Shown: positions 6,650 through 15,819, counted from the stretch's first letter. The stretch is 64,000 bases of DNA from Agreia sp. PsM10 (GCF_030433855.1 NZ_JARUXC010000009.1:62001-126000), one strand, 5' to 3'. Notes: a model not told the origin generated them from the letters alone. Numbers and translations: made by a program.

Positions 6650-9600
6650 GCTGCTGCTCCAATGATCGAGATGAGAATCTGGCCGGGCGACACCTGGTCC
6701 CCGGGTCGCACGTGGATCTCGCCCACGATGCCGTCGTGAGTGGACAAGACGGATGACTCCATCTTCATGGCTTCGAGCGCCATCAGCTTCTCGCCGGCGC
6801 TCACCGCCTGACCGGGCTCGACGGCGATCTGCCACACGGTGGAGATGAACGGTGCGGCCACGCCGAACGATCCCTCCGCGACGACGACGGCGTCGGCCGG
6901 CGCGCTCGCCTTCTCGTCGGGGCGCACATCGAATTCGCCGGATGCGCGCCAGCGCTCCTTCTCCTCGCCGAACGCGCGCGCCTGCGTCTCGCGGAAATCG
7001 GCGATGGAGTCGGCGTTGTCGGCGAGGAAGCGCTGGTAGTCGGCGATCGCGAACGTGCCCTCCCGCGTCTCGAACTCGCCGCGACCGGCGTCAGTCTCGG
7101 CGCGCAGCTCGAGCAGCTCGTCGGCACCCACCGGGTACCACTCGATGCGGTCGAAGAAGCGCAGCGCCCACGGGTTCTCCTGGAACAGGCCGCCGCGGCG
7201 GAAGCGGTTCCAGACCTGAACCGTGCGCCCCACGAACTGGTAGCCGCCGGGTCCCTCCATGCCGTAGATGCAGAGGTAGGCGCCGCCGATGCCGACCGAG
7301 TTCTCGGCGGTCCAGGTGCGGGCGGGGTTGTACTTGGTGGTCACGAGCCGGTGCCGCGGGTCGAGCGGCGTGGCAACGGGCGCCCCGAGGTAGACGTCGC
7401 CGAGTCCGAGCACGAGGTAGGTGGCGTCGAACACGGTCTTCAGCACGTCGTCGACCGAGTCGAGCCCGTTGATGCGACGGATGAAGTCGATGTTCGACGG
7501 CGTCCACGGCGCGTCGGAGCGCACTCCGTTCATGTAGCGCTCGATCGCGAGGTGGGTCGCCGGGTCGTCCCACGACAGCGGCAGCCGCACCGTTCGAGAC
7601 GGCACGACCAGCTCGTGGGTGGCCGGGATGTCCTGCTCGAGTTCGCGCAGCAGCCCCGCCAACGCCGTGGCCTTCAGCTCGGAGGAGTCGGTGTGGATCT
7701 GCAGCGACCGGATGCCCGGCGTCAGCTCGAGCACGCCCTGGGGCGACTCGCTCTGCAGTCTCTCCATCAGCGCGTGCACGCGCATCCGCAACCCCAGGTC
7801 GAGCGTGAGGTCGCCGTACTCGACGAGCAGATTGTCGTCGCCGTCGCGCCGATACGTCACCGAGGGCCGTGCATCGGTGGCCTCGAGCCGGTCGATCACG
7901 CCGTCGTCGCCGTCGCCGCCGGAGGTCGCGACGGTGAACGAGGCGCGGTCGGCGTCGAGCGCGGCCGCGTCGGCCTCGCGCACGCGAACGAAGCGGATGG
8001 TGTCACCGGGGCGCAGCTGCCCGAGCTTCCACAGTTCGCCGCTCGCGACCACCGCCGGGCAGACGAAGCCGCCGAGGCTCGGGCCGTCGGGGCCGAGGAT
8101 GATCGGGGTGTCGCCGGTGAAGTCGATCGCGCCCACCGCGTAGGGGTTGTCGTGGATGTTCGACGGGTGCAGGCCCGCCTCGCCGCCGTCTTCGCGAGCC
8201 CACTCCGGGCGTGGCCCGTCGAGGCGCACGCCGGTGCGGGCGGAGTTGTAGTGCACTGTGTAGTCGGTGGAGTAGAAGACGTCGAGGTCGCCGCGGGTGA
8301 AGAAGTCGGGCGCTCCGTGTGGCCCCTCCGTCACTCCGATCTGCCAGGTCGTCGACAGAGCGGGTCGTCGATCGGCGGGGGTGGCGCCGCCGACCCGCAC
8401 GAGACGGGTGCCCGCGGGGAAGGCCGGATGCGCGGCGTCCGAGTCGGGCGAGCCCGGTCGCAGCACGTCACCCGGCAGCAGGGCGCGGCCGGCGTGCCCG
8501 CCGAATCCGCCCAGGGTGAAGGTCGATGCGCTGCCGAGATACAGGGGCACGTCGATGCCGCCCCGGATTGCGAGGTAGGAGCGCTGGCCGGGGCCGTGCA
8601 GGGTGCCGATGCTCAACACGCTGCCGGCGGCCACCTCGACCGGCTGCCACATCGGCAGCTCCCCGCCGTCGAGGGTCGCGGATGCCGGTGCGCCGGTCAG
8701 GGCGATCAGGCCCGGCGCGCTGAATCGCAGGGTGGGCCCGGTGGCCGTGATCTCGAGGCCCGGCGCGCCCGCGGGGTTGCCGACGGCGAGGTTGGCCTCG
8801 GAGAACGAGACGGAGTCCATCGGCCCGCTCGGCGGAACGCCGACCTGCCAGTAGCCGATGCGGCCCGGCATGTCCTGCACCGTCGTCATCGCGCCGGCAT
8901 CCAGTACGTCGATGCGGGGATCGGGGTCTGCCGTGTTGTCGAGGGTGGAGGTGGAGTGTGCGGCGGCGCGCAGGCCGGTCTCGTCGGTGAGCGAGCGCAG
9001 CAGGCCCAGGTTGGTGACGACGCCGTCGACCCGGCTGGCGTCGAGCCCTTCTTTCAAGAGGTCGAGCGCTGCGTCGCGGGTGGGAGCCGCGGCGATGACC
9101 TTCGCCAGCATCGGGTCGTAGTAGGGCGACACCTCGAGGCCGGTCTCGATCCAGCCGTCGATGCGCACGCCGCTGAGGGCGGGGCCGCCGAAGCCGGGGA
9201 AGGCGGCCTGGGTCACGAGTCCCGAGCTGGGGAGGCCGTTCTTGTCGGGATCCTCGGCGTAGACGCGGGCCTCGAAGGCGTGGCCAGTCGGTTCGAACGG
9301 GGTGGTGAAGATGTCGGGGTCGATACCCTCGGCGCCGTCGCGGGCGAGGCGCAGCATCAGGGCGACGAGGTCGACGCCGTAGACCTCCTCGGTGACCGGA
9401 TGCTCGACCTGCAGCCGGGTGTTCACCTCGAGGAACGAGGCCTCCTCGCGGATCGGGTCGTAGACGAACTCGACGGTGCCGGCGGAGCGGTACTGCACCG
9501 ACGCCGCGAGCGACCGGGCGGAATCGTGCAGTTGGCGGCGAACGGCATCCGGAAGCGCCGGAGCGGGCGCCTCTTCGATGACCTTCTGGTTGCGTCGCTG

Positions 9601-10299
9601 CAGCGAGCAGTCGCGGTCGCCGATCACGGCGACGCGGCCGTCGCCGGCGCCGAACAGCTGCACCTCCACGTGGCGGGCCGGCCGCACGAGGCGCTCGAGG
9701 AAGACGCCCGCGGAGCCGAAGTTCTTCTCGCCGAGCCGGGCGACCCGGTCGTAGGCCTCGCGCACCTCGTCGAGGGTGGTGCAGGCCTGCATGCCGATTC
9801 CGCCGCCGCCACCGGTGGCCTTCAGCATGACCGGCAGCCCGATGCTCTCGGCGGCCGCGACCGCCTCGTCGGTCGACGAGAGCAGGCCGGTTCCGGCGAG
9901 CATCGGTACGCCGGCGAGGGCGGCGAGCTCGCGCGCCGTGTGCTTCTCGCCGAACGACGCGATCTGCGCGGCCGTGGGGCCGATGAAGCTCATGCCCGCG
10001 GCCTCGACGCGGCGGGCGAACTCGAGGTTCTCCGACAGGAAGCCGTAGCCGGGGTGGATGGCGCCGACGCCCAGCCGCTCGGAGGCGGCGAGGATCGCGT
10101 CGATGTCGAGGTACGACTCGCGGGCCGGAGCGGGCCCGAGGCGCACGGCCTCGTCGGCCTCGCGCACGTGCGGGGCCGCGCGGTCGGCGTCGGAGTAGAC
10201 CGCCACCGTTCGGAGGCCGAGGGTGCGCGCCGACCGGATGATGCGGCGCGCGATCTCGCCCCTGTTCGCGATGAGCAGGGTGTCGAAGGCGGGGGTCAT
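6646..10299 (-). CDS. Biotin-dependent urea/guanidine carboxylase
   Basis: 1217 residues in the standard order. A biotin carboxylase domain (about 1-450) starts LLIANRGEIARRIIRSAR and carries the ATP-grasp loop KATGGGGGIGM. KipA/KipI-type carboxyltransferase domains (about 465-1100) follow. A C-terminal biotinyl domain has the biotin attachment motif EAMKMES (Lys1179). The enzyme uses ATP and bicarbonate to carboxylate urea to allophanate or guanidine to carboxyguanidine. The two DUF1989 genes directly upstream favour guanidine, because they are now known as carboxyguanidine deiminases. Both ends overlap neighbouring genes by four bases, so the operon is tightly coupled. Confidence 0.93.
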   Translation of the reverse strand: MTPAFDTLLIANRGEIARRIIRSARTLGLRTVAVYSDADRAAPHVREADEAVRLGPAPARESYLDIDAILAASERLGVGAIHPGYGFLSENLEFARRVEAAGMSFIGPTAAQIASFGEKHTARELAALAGVPMLAGTGLLSSTDEAVAAAESIGLPVMLKATGGGGGIGMQACTTLDEVREAYDRVARLGEKNFGSAGVFLERLVRPARHVEVQLFGAGDGRVAVIGDRDCSLQRRNQKVIEEAPAPALPDAVRRQLHDSARSLAASVQYRSAGTVEFVYDPIREEASFLEVNTRLQVEHPVTEEVYGVDLVALMLRLARDGAEGIDPDIFTTPFEPTGHAFEARVYAEDPDKNGLPSSGLVTQAAFPGFGGPALSGVRIDGWIETGLEVSPYYDPMLAKVIAAAPTRDAALDLLKEGLDASRVDGVVTNLGLLRSLTDETGLRAAAHSTSTLDNTADPDPRIDVLDAGAMTTVQDMPGRIGYWQVGVPPSGPMDSVSFSEANLAVGNPAGAPGLEITATGPTLRFSAPGLIALTGAPASATLDGGELPMWQPVEVAAGSVLSIGTLHGPGQRSYLAIRGGIDVPLYLGSASTFTLGGFGGHAGRALLPGDVLRPGSPDSDAAHPAFPAGTRLVRVGGATPADRRPALSTTWQIGVTEGPHGAPDFFTRGDLDVFYSTDYTVHYNSARTGVRLDGPRPEWAREDGGEAGLHPSNIHDNPYAVGAIDFTGDTPIILGPDGPSLGGFVCPAVVASGELWKLGQLRPGDTIRFVRVREADAAALDADRASFTVATSGGDGDDGVIDRLEATDARPSVTYRRDGDDNLLVEYGDLTLDLGLRMRVHALMERLQSESPQGVLELTPGIRSLQIHTDSSELKATALAGLLRELEQDIPATHELVVPSRTVRLPLSWDDPATHLAIERYMNGVRSDAPWTPSNIDFIRRINGLDSVDDVLKTVFDATYLVLGLGDVYLGAPVATPLDPRHRLVTTKYNPARTWTAENSVGIGGAYLCIYGMEGPGGYQFVGRTVQVWNRFRRGGLFQENPWALRFFDRIEWYPVGADELLELRAETDAGRGEFETREGTFAIADYQRFLADNADSIADFRETQARAFGEEKERWRASGEFDVRPDEKASAPADAVVVAEGSFGVAAPFISTVWQIAVEPGQAVSAGEKLMALEAMKMESSVLSTHDGIVGEIHVRPGDQVSPGQILISIIGAAA

Positions 10300-11060
10300 G
10301 CGTTGTCCGGTCCTGTCTCGCGCAGCGGGTCGGTGACCAGCATGCGCAGGGGGGTGCAGTTGAAGTCGTTGCAGGGGTTGTTCATCTGGGGGCAGTTCGA
10401 GACGATCACGAGCACGTCCATCTCGGCCCGGATCGCCACGCGCTTGCCCGGAGCGGACATGCCGTCGACGATGCCGAGCGCGCCGTCGGGCTCGACGGGC
10501 ACGTTCATGAACCAGTTGATGTTCGAGACGAGGTCGCGGGCGCCCAGGCCGTGGCGGGCCGCCTCGGCGAGGAAGTTCTCGCGGCAGCCGTGCTGGTGCT
10601 CGGTGTGGAACCCGTAGCGCAGCGTGTTCGACTCCTTCGAACAGGCACCCCCGATCGTGTCCTGCCTGTCGATCTCGTTGCCGGTCACCGTCATCAACGG
10701 GCGGCCGAGGTTGGAGCGGAGGACCGATCCCTCCCTGAGGTAGGCGTTGCCCTGCCAGGCGAGGGTGTCGGGCACCGAGTAGCGCTCGTCGGTGTCGTGC
10801 GCGTTGTAGACGAGGAAGTCGGCCGACTGGTTGCCCCCGACGTCGACGATCGTGAGGGTCTGCCCGGCGAGGAGCCGCGCCGACCAGGGCGCGAGCGGCG
10901 CGACGGTCTCATCGAGCACGACGGTTCCGGATGCGAGGGGTCCGGCATTCTCGAGCGGCGAGCCCTCGACGTAGTGGGCGCCGACGGGCACGGTCGTGCG
11001 GAGGGCGTGGCCTGCGACGGTGTGGGTGGTGGTGCTGGTCGTGCTTGTCGTGGTGCTCAC
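10296..11060 (-). CDS. UAAP2, DUF1989 protein; probable carboxyguanidine deiminase subunit
   Basis: 254 residues from GTG 11060, overlapping the previous gene (GTGA). After a Thr/Ser-rich N-terminus it shows the DUF1989 core: a segment around NQSADFLVYNAHD, TDERYSVPDT, then cysteine-containing segments (GGACSKESNT, HQHGCRENF, and NCPQMNNPCNDFNCTP near the C-terminus) that suggest a metal site. The family was named urea-amidolyase-associated protein 2. In pseudomonads the UAAP1/UAAP2 pair was shown to deiminate carboxyguanidine to allophanate, which places this protein between the carboxylase and AtzF. Substrate in this organism is inferred. Confidence 0.88.
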   Translation of the reverse strand: MSTTTSTTSTTTHTVAGHALRTTVPVGAHYVEGSPLENAGPLASGTVVLDETVAPLAPWSARLLAGQTLTIVDVGGNQSADFLVYNAHDTDERYSVPDTLAWQGNAYLREGSVLRSNLGRPLMTVTGNEIDRQDTIGGACSKESNTLRYGFHTEHQHGCRENFLAEAARHGLGARDLVSNINWFMNVPVEPDGALGIVDGMSAPGKRVAIRAEMDVLVIVSNCPQMNNPCNDFNCTPLRMLVTDPLRETGPDNA

Positions 11061-11905
11061 AGTGCTCGGGCCTCCGCGTAGTCGATCGAGTTCAGATAGG
11101 CGCGGTTCACCTCGGGCGTGGCGGTGAACTGCGGGTCGCCGGGCAGGGTGGGCTCGCCCGGCCAAGCGTGCACCGTGAGCGGCCCGACCAGGTAGTCGTC
11201 GGCCGGATCGAGCGGGTGCGGCACATTGACGATCAGCACGATCAGCGGAAGCTCGGCCACCAGCTCGACGTGCGTGCCCGCACCGGCGCTGCCGAGAAAG
11301 GTCAGTGCGCCATCCGGTTCGACCCGAACGCCCTGGAAGAACGAGACGCTCGGCGGCAGGTCGCGGCCGGTGAGGCCATGCTTGGCCGCGGCCAGCAGAA
11401 ACCGCGAGCGGCCGGATGGCGACGGCCCCTCGGGAGCCGCCGATCCGTATTTCGCGGTGGTGGACTCGTCGCTGCTCGTGCCGCAGAAGGTGTCGTGGTG
11501 GCCAGAGGTGTCGGCGGTGATGGTGGCCAGTGCGCGGCCGTCGCCCGAGAGCAGCGGGTGACCTGCCCCGAGGTAGGCCTGCCACGGGATCTTGATGGTG
11601 TCGGCGACGTTGAGCCGCTCGTTCGTCTCGAGAGCGTTGAATACGACGACGTGGGCGCACGCGCTGCCCGTGGGGTCGTCGAGTCGCAGCCGCGTGCCGC
11701 GTGCGATGACCTTATGCGTGTACCCGCCGGGGGCGACCGTCTCGGCCCAGACCAGGGCGTCGCGATCGACCCCCTCGGGCACCACGGGCGACGACGAGGC
11801 GGGCCGGTAGGGCATGTACTCCGAGGTGCGTTCGGCCTGCGCGCGTGCGTCGGCTCTCGCCGCCAGCACGCTGTCGGTCTGGTGGTCGTCGGCTATCGAG
11901 GTCAT
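11057..11905 (-). CDS. UAAP1, DUF1989 protein; probable carboxyguanidine deiminase subunit
   Basis: 282 residues, homologous to the next gene: GSACAHVVVFNALETNERLNVADT corresponds to the NQSADF...SVPDT region of UAAP2, and HHDTFCGTSSDESTT to its first cysteine segment. It has fewer cysteines than UAAP2, so only one subunit may hold the full metal site. The two proteins are thought to work as a heteromer. It is 54 bases downstream of the permease gene and overlaps UAAP2 by four bases. Confidence 0.88.
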   Translation of the reverse strand: MTSIADDHQTDSVLAARADARAQAERTSEYMPYRPASSSPVVPEGVDRDALVWAETVAPGGYTHKVIARGTRLRLDDPTGSACAHVVVFNALETNERLNVADTIKIPWQAYLGAGHPLLSGDGRALATITADTSGHHDTFCGTSSDESTTAKYGSAAPEGPSPSGRSRFLLAAAKHGLTGRDLPPSVSFFQGVRVEPDGALTFLGSAGAGTHVELVAELPLIVLIVNVPHPLDPADDYLVGPLTVHAWPGEPTLPGDPQFTATPEVNRAYLNSIDYAEARAL

Positions 11906-11959
11906 GGTGCCGGTGCTCTCTTTCGGGTGGTGCGGGTGGTTTCGGGCTGGGTGATCGGC

Positions 11960-13549
11960 CTAGGCGATCGTGGCGACGGCGCCCGCCTGCGCCCCGGGCA
12001 CGGCCGAGGTCGGCAGGTGTCCGAGCAGGATCGCGCCGTGCCGGCTGCGGCCGTGGCGGTGCACGAGGAAGCCCGCGACGAGCGTGGCCCCGATGAAGAG
12101 CAGGGCGCTCCACTGCAGCCACCAGGTCTCGCCGGTGAGGTCGTAGATCTCGGCGCGCGGCCAGACCAGGTTCACGACCATGCCGATCTGGTAGGCGACG
12201 GCGATCACGTTCACGGGGATTCCCCACCGGCCGAGGGTGAAGAGCGGCTTGCCATCCTCGTCGACGCCGGGCGGGAATCCCTGGTCGGACGTTCTGAATC
12301 GACGCACGAGCAGCGGCACGGTTACTCCGAGGTAGGCCAGGTAGAGCATGGCGATGCAGAGGCTCGAGAGGGCGGTGAAGATGGCCGACTGTCCGAAGTT
12401 CACCGCGAGGGCCAGGGCAGCGCCCACGCCGACGACCACGCTTGTGGCGATCGGGGTGCCGGTGCGCGGCGATACCGCTGCGAGGGTGCGCCAGAACGGC
12501 AGCGCGCGCTCGCGGGCCATCGAGAACATCATGCGCGAGCCGGATGTCTGCACCGCGAGTGTGCAGGCGAACACGGCCACCGCGACGGCCACGAGCAGCA
12601 GTCGACCGAAGACCGGGCCGAGGCGCTCGGTGACGACGTAGGCGATACCGCCGCCGGCGAGGTTTCCGTCGGTCAGGCTGGGAGCGGCGACGAGGGCGGC
12701 GATGATCAGCAGCGCTCCGCCGAGTCCCGACACGACGACCGCTCGGATGATGGTCTTGGGGATCGTTCTGCGCGGAGCGTGCGTCTCCTCCGCCAGCTCG
12801 CCCGCCGAGTCGAAGCCGACGAGCACGTAGGCCGCCATGAGCGACGACGCGAGGAAGGCCCAGATGTAGGGGGAGTCGGTGGCGCCCGCTCCGTCGGTGG
12901 TGAAGACGGCGGATGGGCTGCGCGCGGGCAGGAGCAGCAGGGCCACGACCAGCACAACCACTCCGACGATCTCGATGAGCACACCCACGCTCGTGGCGAG
13001 GGCCATGATGCGCACGCTGAGAATGTTGACGACGGTGGTGATCACCAGGAGGATCACGCCGAGCAGCACAGCGTTCTGCGCGCCGGTGGCCGAGGCGAGC
13101 GAGGGGTCGGCGGTCGGCCCGCCGACGATCTGGAAGCCCTCCCAGATCGCGGGGAGCACGGCCTGCACGGCGATCGCGGCGACGGCCACGGTGAGGGTCT
13201 GAGCGACGATCATGACCCAGCCGGTGAACCAGCCGAAGGTGGTGCCGGCGAGTCTCGACGCCCACTGGAAGATGGAGCCGGCGATCGGCCAGCGCGCGGC
13301 GAGCTGCGCGAAGTTGAGGGCCACGAGCAGCTGGCCGGCGAACACGAGCGGCCAGGTCCAGAAGAACGCGGCCCCGCCGATGCCGAAGCCGAGTCCGAAG
13401 AGCTGGAACACGGTGGTGAGGATGGACACGAACGAGAAACCGGCCGCGAACGACGCGAAGGAGCCGACACCGCGGTGGAGTTCCTGACGGTAGACCTTGT
13501 GGTTCTGAGATGGAGCGGGGTGGATCGGGGTTGGTTCCAGGGTGCTCAT
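11960..13549 (-). CDS. APC-superfamily permease of the urea/guanidine carboxylase system
   Basis: 529 residues with about 12 predicted transmembrane helices, starting after a hydrophilic N-terminus of about 30 residues. The first helix region (VGSFASFAAGFSFVSILTTVF) is typical of amino acid-polyamine-organocation transporters. ATG 13549 is preferred over GTG 13555 because GGAAGG lies eight bases upstream. This subfamily is regularly encoded with urea carboxylase genes. It probably imports the nitrogen substrate of the operon across the cytoplasmic membrane; urea, guanidine and an amino acid are all possible. It is the first gene of the leftward operon. Confidence 0.88.
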   Translation of the reverse strand: MSTLEPTPIHPAPSQNHKVYRQELHRGVGSFASFAAGFSFVSILTTVFQLFGLGFGIGGAAFFWTWPLVFAGQLLVALNFAQLAARWPIAGSIFQWASRLAGTTFGWFTGWVMIVAQTLTVAVAAIAVQAVLPAIWEGFQIVGGPTADPSLASATGAQNAVLLGVILLVITTVVNILSVRIMALATSVGVLIEIVGVVVLVVALLLLPARSPSAVFTTDGAGATDSPYIWAFLASSLMAAYVLVGFDSAGELAEETHAPRRTIPKTIIRAVVVSGLGGALLIIAALVAAPSLTDGNLAGGGIAYVVTERLGPVFGRLLLVAVAVAVFACTLAVQTSGSRMMFSMARERALPFWRTLAAVSPRTGTPIATSVVVGVGAALALAVNFGQSAIFTALSSLCIAMLYLAYLGVTVPLLVRRFRTSDQGFPPGVDEDGKPLFTLGRWGIPVNVIAVAYQIGMVVNLVWPRAEIYDLTGETWWLQWSALLFIGATLVAGFLVHRHGRSRHGAILLGHLPTSAVPGAQAGAVATIA

Positions 13550-13582
13550 GGGCACGACCTTCCGCAGAAGAACAACTCGAAT

Positions 13583-13600
13583 ACCTGTCGATTGACAGGT
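13583..13600. promoter_or_regulatory. AmtR-type operator upstream of the permease operon
   Basis: ACCTGTCGATTGACAGGT is a perfect 7-base inverted repeat with a 4-base spacer, 34 bases upstream of the permease ATG at 13549. It contains CTGTC-N4-GACAG exactly, the motif reported for mycobacterial AmtR upstream of a urea-degradation operon. The TetR protein encoded last in the operon is the expected ligand. Confidence 0.8.
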
Positions 13601-13636
13601 GATGTTCTCATGCTGGGCGATCGCAATTGCGAGCCC

Positions 13637-13652
13637 GTTTCACCCGTGTTAA
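13637..13652 (-). promoter_or_regulatory. GlnR-like box
   Basis: On the minus strand the sequence reads TTAAC-ACGGGT-GAAAC. The actinobacterial GlnR half-site pair is GTnAC-N6-GaAAC, so only the first base differs. It lies about 40 bases upstream of the AmtR-type operator, a position suited to activation under nitrogen limitation. A single site is visible, which limits confidence. Confidence 0.4.
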
Positions 13653-13715
13653 CTCTGGGTTTCGGCGGGCGGCTCTGCGCCTATTACTCGTGCCAGGGGT
13701 GCATGTTCCTGGTCG

Positions 13716-13751
13716 CGACGGATGTGCCCGGCCGCCGGGCAACATCCGTCG
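13716..13751 (-). terminator. Strong hairpin after the aminotransferase gene
   Basis: CGACGGATGTGCCCGG and its complement at 13735-13751 pair over 16 bases with one bulged A and a three-base loop. The hairpin starts about 20 bases after the stop codon of the leftward aminotransferase gene. It would separate that transcript from the downstream permease operon. Confidence 0.6.
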
Positions 13752-13771
13752 TGCCGGGCGACATTCGCCGC

Positions 13772-15001
13772 CTACCTAGCGGAGGACTGCCTGCGGAGCG
13801 CGCGGCCTATGCGCGCGGCCGCCTCCTCGAGCAGGGCGGTCTCGACGTTTCCGTAGGCGAGGCGCAGGTGGCGCGCGGAGTCGGTTCCGGGGCCGGAGGC
13901 GAAGAACGAGCCGCGCTGGTAGTCGACGCCCTCGGCGCTGGCATCGGCCGCGAGCCTGTCTGCGTCGATCGCATCGTCGACGAGTCGCGGCCACAGGAAC
14001 AGGCCTCCGCCCGGAACGGTCGCCTCGAACGCCTCCGGGGCCTCGCGATCGAGGGCCGCGACGAGAGCCCGGGCCCGCTCCGCGTACAGCGCGCGGGCGC
14101 GATCGAGAGTGCGGTCGAACAGGGTCGGGTCACTTGTCAGCAGTTCGCCGACGATCGCCTGCACGAGCGTCGAGCTGTGCGAATCCTGACGGCTGCGCAG
14201 GGCGAGGATGTCTGCCGAACGGCCTTCAGGTGCCACAACCCATCCGAGACGAAGGCCCGGGCCGAGCGTCTTCGTGAAGGTGTTGATGTGGATGACCTGC
14301 GGCGAGTCATTGAACTCCCGCGAGCTCTCCGGCCCGCCCGAGTACCAGAGCTCGCGGTAGGGGTTGTCGGCGAACACCACGAAGCCGTAGCGCTCGGCGA
14401 GCCGCACGAGCTCGGCGCGTCCCTCTGCCGTCAGAGACCCCTGCGACGGGTTGTGAAAGTCGGGAACGGTGTACAGCGCGCTCGGTCGAGCGCCGTCGCG
14501 CAGGCGGTCGGCGAGCTGCTCGAGATCGAGTCCGTTCGGCCCCACCCGGATGGGCAGGATGTCGGCGGCCGACAACTCGAGGCCCCGCAGGAAGAGCGGG
14601 AAGATCGGGTTGTCGACCGCGACCAGGTCGCCACGTTCGACCACTGTCTGGATGGCGAGCGAGAGCCCGTGAAACCCTCCGTTGGTCACGATGATGCGCT
14701 CCACTGCCACGCCTTCGCGTTCCGCTATCCACTCGCGCAGCGGCGAGATGCCCTCGGTGCGCGAGTACTGCAGTGCCGGAACGCCCGGCCGCGAGAGCAC
14801 GCGCGCCGTGGCCTCGGCGAGCTCGGAAGAGGGCAGCGCACTGGGGTCGGGAACGCCTCCGAGCAGCTCGATCGCATCCGCACGCGGGTCGCGAAGCGTC
14901 GCGTCACCGAAACCCTTGGGGGCGGCGAACGCGGAGATCAGCGCCGTTCGGCGTGCTGTCGACGCGTCGGCCGGCCTGGGCGCCTCGGTCTGAATGGTCA
15001 T
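13772..15001 (-). CDS. PLP-dependent aminotransferase (fold type I, MocR/2-aminoadipate type)
   Basis: 409 residues from ATG 15001, which has GAGGAG at a good distance; an upstream in-frame start would add 24 unlikely residues. Fold-type-I features are in order: LQYSRTEGISPLREWIAER, TNGGFHGL, NPIFPLFLRGLE, then YTVPDFHNPSQGSLTAEGR (Asn and Asp contacts), and the PLP Lys in NTFTKTLGPGLRLGW. It resembles the aminotransferase half of MocR regulators and 2-aminoadipate/kynurenine-type transaminases without the GntR HTH. The amino acid substrate is not readable from sequence. It is monocistronic, with its own terminator hairpin. Confidence 0.88.
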   Translation of the reverse strand: MTIQTEAPRPADASTARRTALISAFAAPKGFGDATLRDPRADAIELLGGVPDPSALPSSELAEATARVLSRPGVPALQYSRTEGISPLREWIAEREGVAVERIIVTNGGFHGLSLAIQTVVERGDLVAVDNPIFPLFLRGLELSAADILPIRVGPNGLDLEQLADRLRDGARPSALYTVPDFHNPSQGSLTAEGRAELVRLAERYGFVVFADNPYRELWYSGGPESSREFNDSPQVIHINTFTKTLGPGLRLGWVVAPEGRSADILALRSRQDSHSSTLVQAIVGELLTSDPTLFDRTLDRARALYAERARALVAALDREAPEAFEATVPGGGLFLWPRLVDDAIDADRLAADASAEGVDYQRGSFFASGPGTDSARHLRLAYGNVETALLEEAAARIGRALRRQSSAR

Positions 15002-15129
15002 GGGGGTCTCCTCGGAAAGTGGCTCGTGCGGGTGCAGCCCATGGTCGTGGAGCTGAGGCCCTGCGTATGACACCCCGCGTAACCCTTCGCCGCCGGATGA
15101 AACACAACGTCACGACCGCGGCGGAGTCG

Positions 15130-15720
15130 CTAGCGCGTGGCTACGATGGCGCCGTGCGGGCGGTAGCCGACGCCCGTGCGCGTGTGACTCTCGACGATCT
15201 CGAATCCGGATGCGCGCAGCCGCTCGGCCAGATCGGCCACGGGCCAGCGGTAGGCCGTCGTGACCGCGTGTTCGAATTCTTCGGCGGCGGAGCCGACGAA
15301 GAATCCGACCAGCAGCAGCCCGCCGGGGCGCAGCACGCGCGCGATCTCGTCGAGGGCCGAGCCCATCGCATCCGGTGCGTGGTGGATCAGCGAGTACCAG
15401 GCGAGCACGCCGCCGAGAGAGGCGTCGGATGCGTCGAGCGCGTCGAGGCTGCCCGTCGCGAACCGCAGCTCGGGGTAGCGGCGGCGTGCGTGCTCGACGA
15501 ACGCGGGCGTGAGGTCGACGCCGCGGATGTCGACGCCGCGCCGGGCGAGGAAGTCCGTCCAGTGGCCGGGGCCGCATCCGGCATCGATCGCGGGGCCGAC
15601 GACCTGGTCGCCCCACGTGCCGATGAGCTCGCGATCGGAGGGGTGCATGGCGTCGACGGAGCCGAGCAGCTCGACGTACTCGGCCGCCCTCGCCTCATAG
15701 GCCTCGGCAACCTCGTTCAT
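15130..15720 (-). CDS. Class I SAM-dependent methyltransferase
   Basis: 196 residues. Motif I is clear (IDAGCGPGHWTDF, about 43-55), followed by the acidic residue that binds the ribose (RGVDLTP) and post-motif LAWYSLIHHAP, then the RVLRPGGLLLVGFF strand. This is a Methyltransf_11/25-type small-molecule methylase. The acceptor is unknown. It is a single leftward gene, 128 bases upstream of the aminotransferase ATG. Confidence 0.88.
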   Translation of the reverse strand: MNEVAEAYEARAAEYVELLGSVDAMHPSDRELIGTWGDQVVGPAIDAGCGPGHWTDFLARRGVDIRGVDLTPAFVEHARRRYPELRFATGSLDALDASDASLGGVLAWYSLIHHAPDAMGSALDEIARVLRPGGLLLVGFFVGSAAEEFEHAVTTAYRWPVADLAERLRASGFEIVESHTRTGVGYRPHGAIVATR

Positions 15721-15819
15721 GTCGCCTCCCTCTCCGCGAGCTACGAGCGTACCGAGACCACCCGACGCGCCCGTTCCCTGAGCCCACCCCTTCCGTTCTC
15801 TGAGCCCACCCCTGCCGTT

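Noticed and set aside
7351-10617. A plus-strand open frame of over 1000 codons antisense to the carboxylase
   Set aside because: It is the mirror of a well-supported biotin-dependent carboxylase in very GC-rich DNA. Its translation is Arg/Gly/Val-rich with no domain.
13621-13632. Palindrome TCGCAATTGCGA near the AmtR-type operator as a separate operator
   Set aside because: Perfect 12-base symmetry but no known regulator motif. It may be chance or part of the -35 region.
13556-13771. Guanidine-I (ykkC) riboswitch upstream of the permease operon
   Set aside because: The conserved ykkC sequence blocks are not recognisable here. Regulation by the palindromic operator explains the leader instead.
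10931-15070. A plus-strand open frame of nearly 1400 codons across the permease, promoter and aminotransferase
   Set aside because: It crosses several real minus-strand genes and the operator region, and its composition is that of an antisense shadow.
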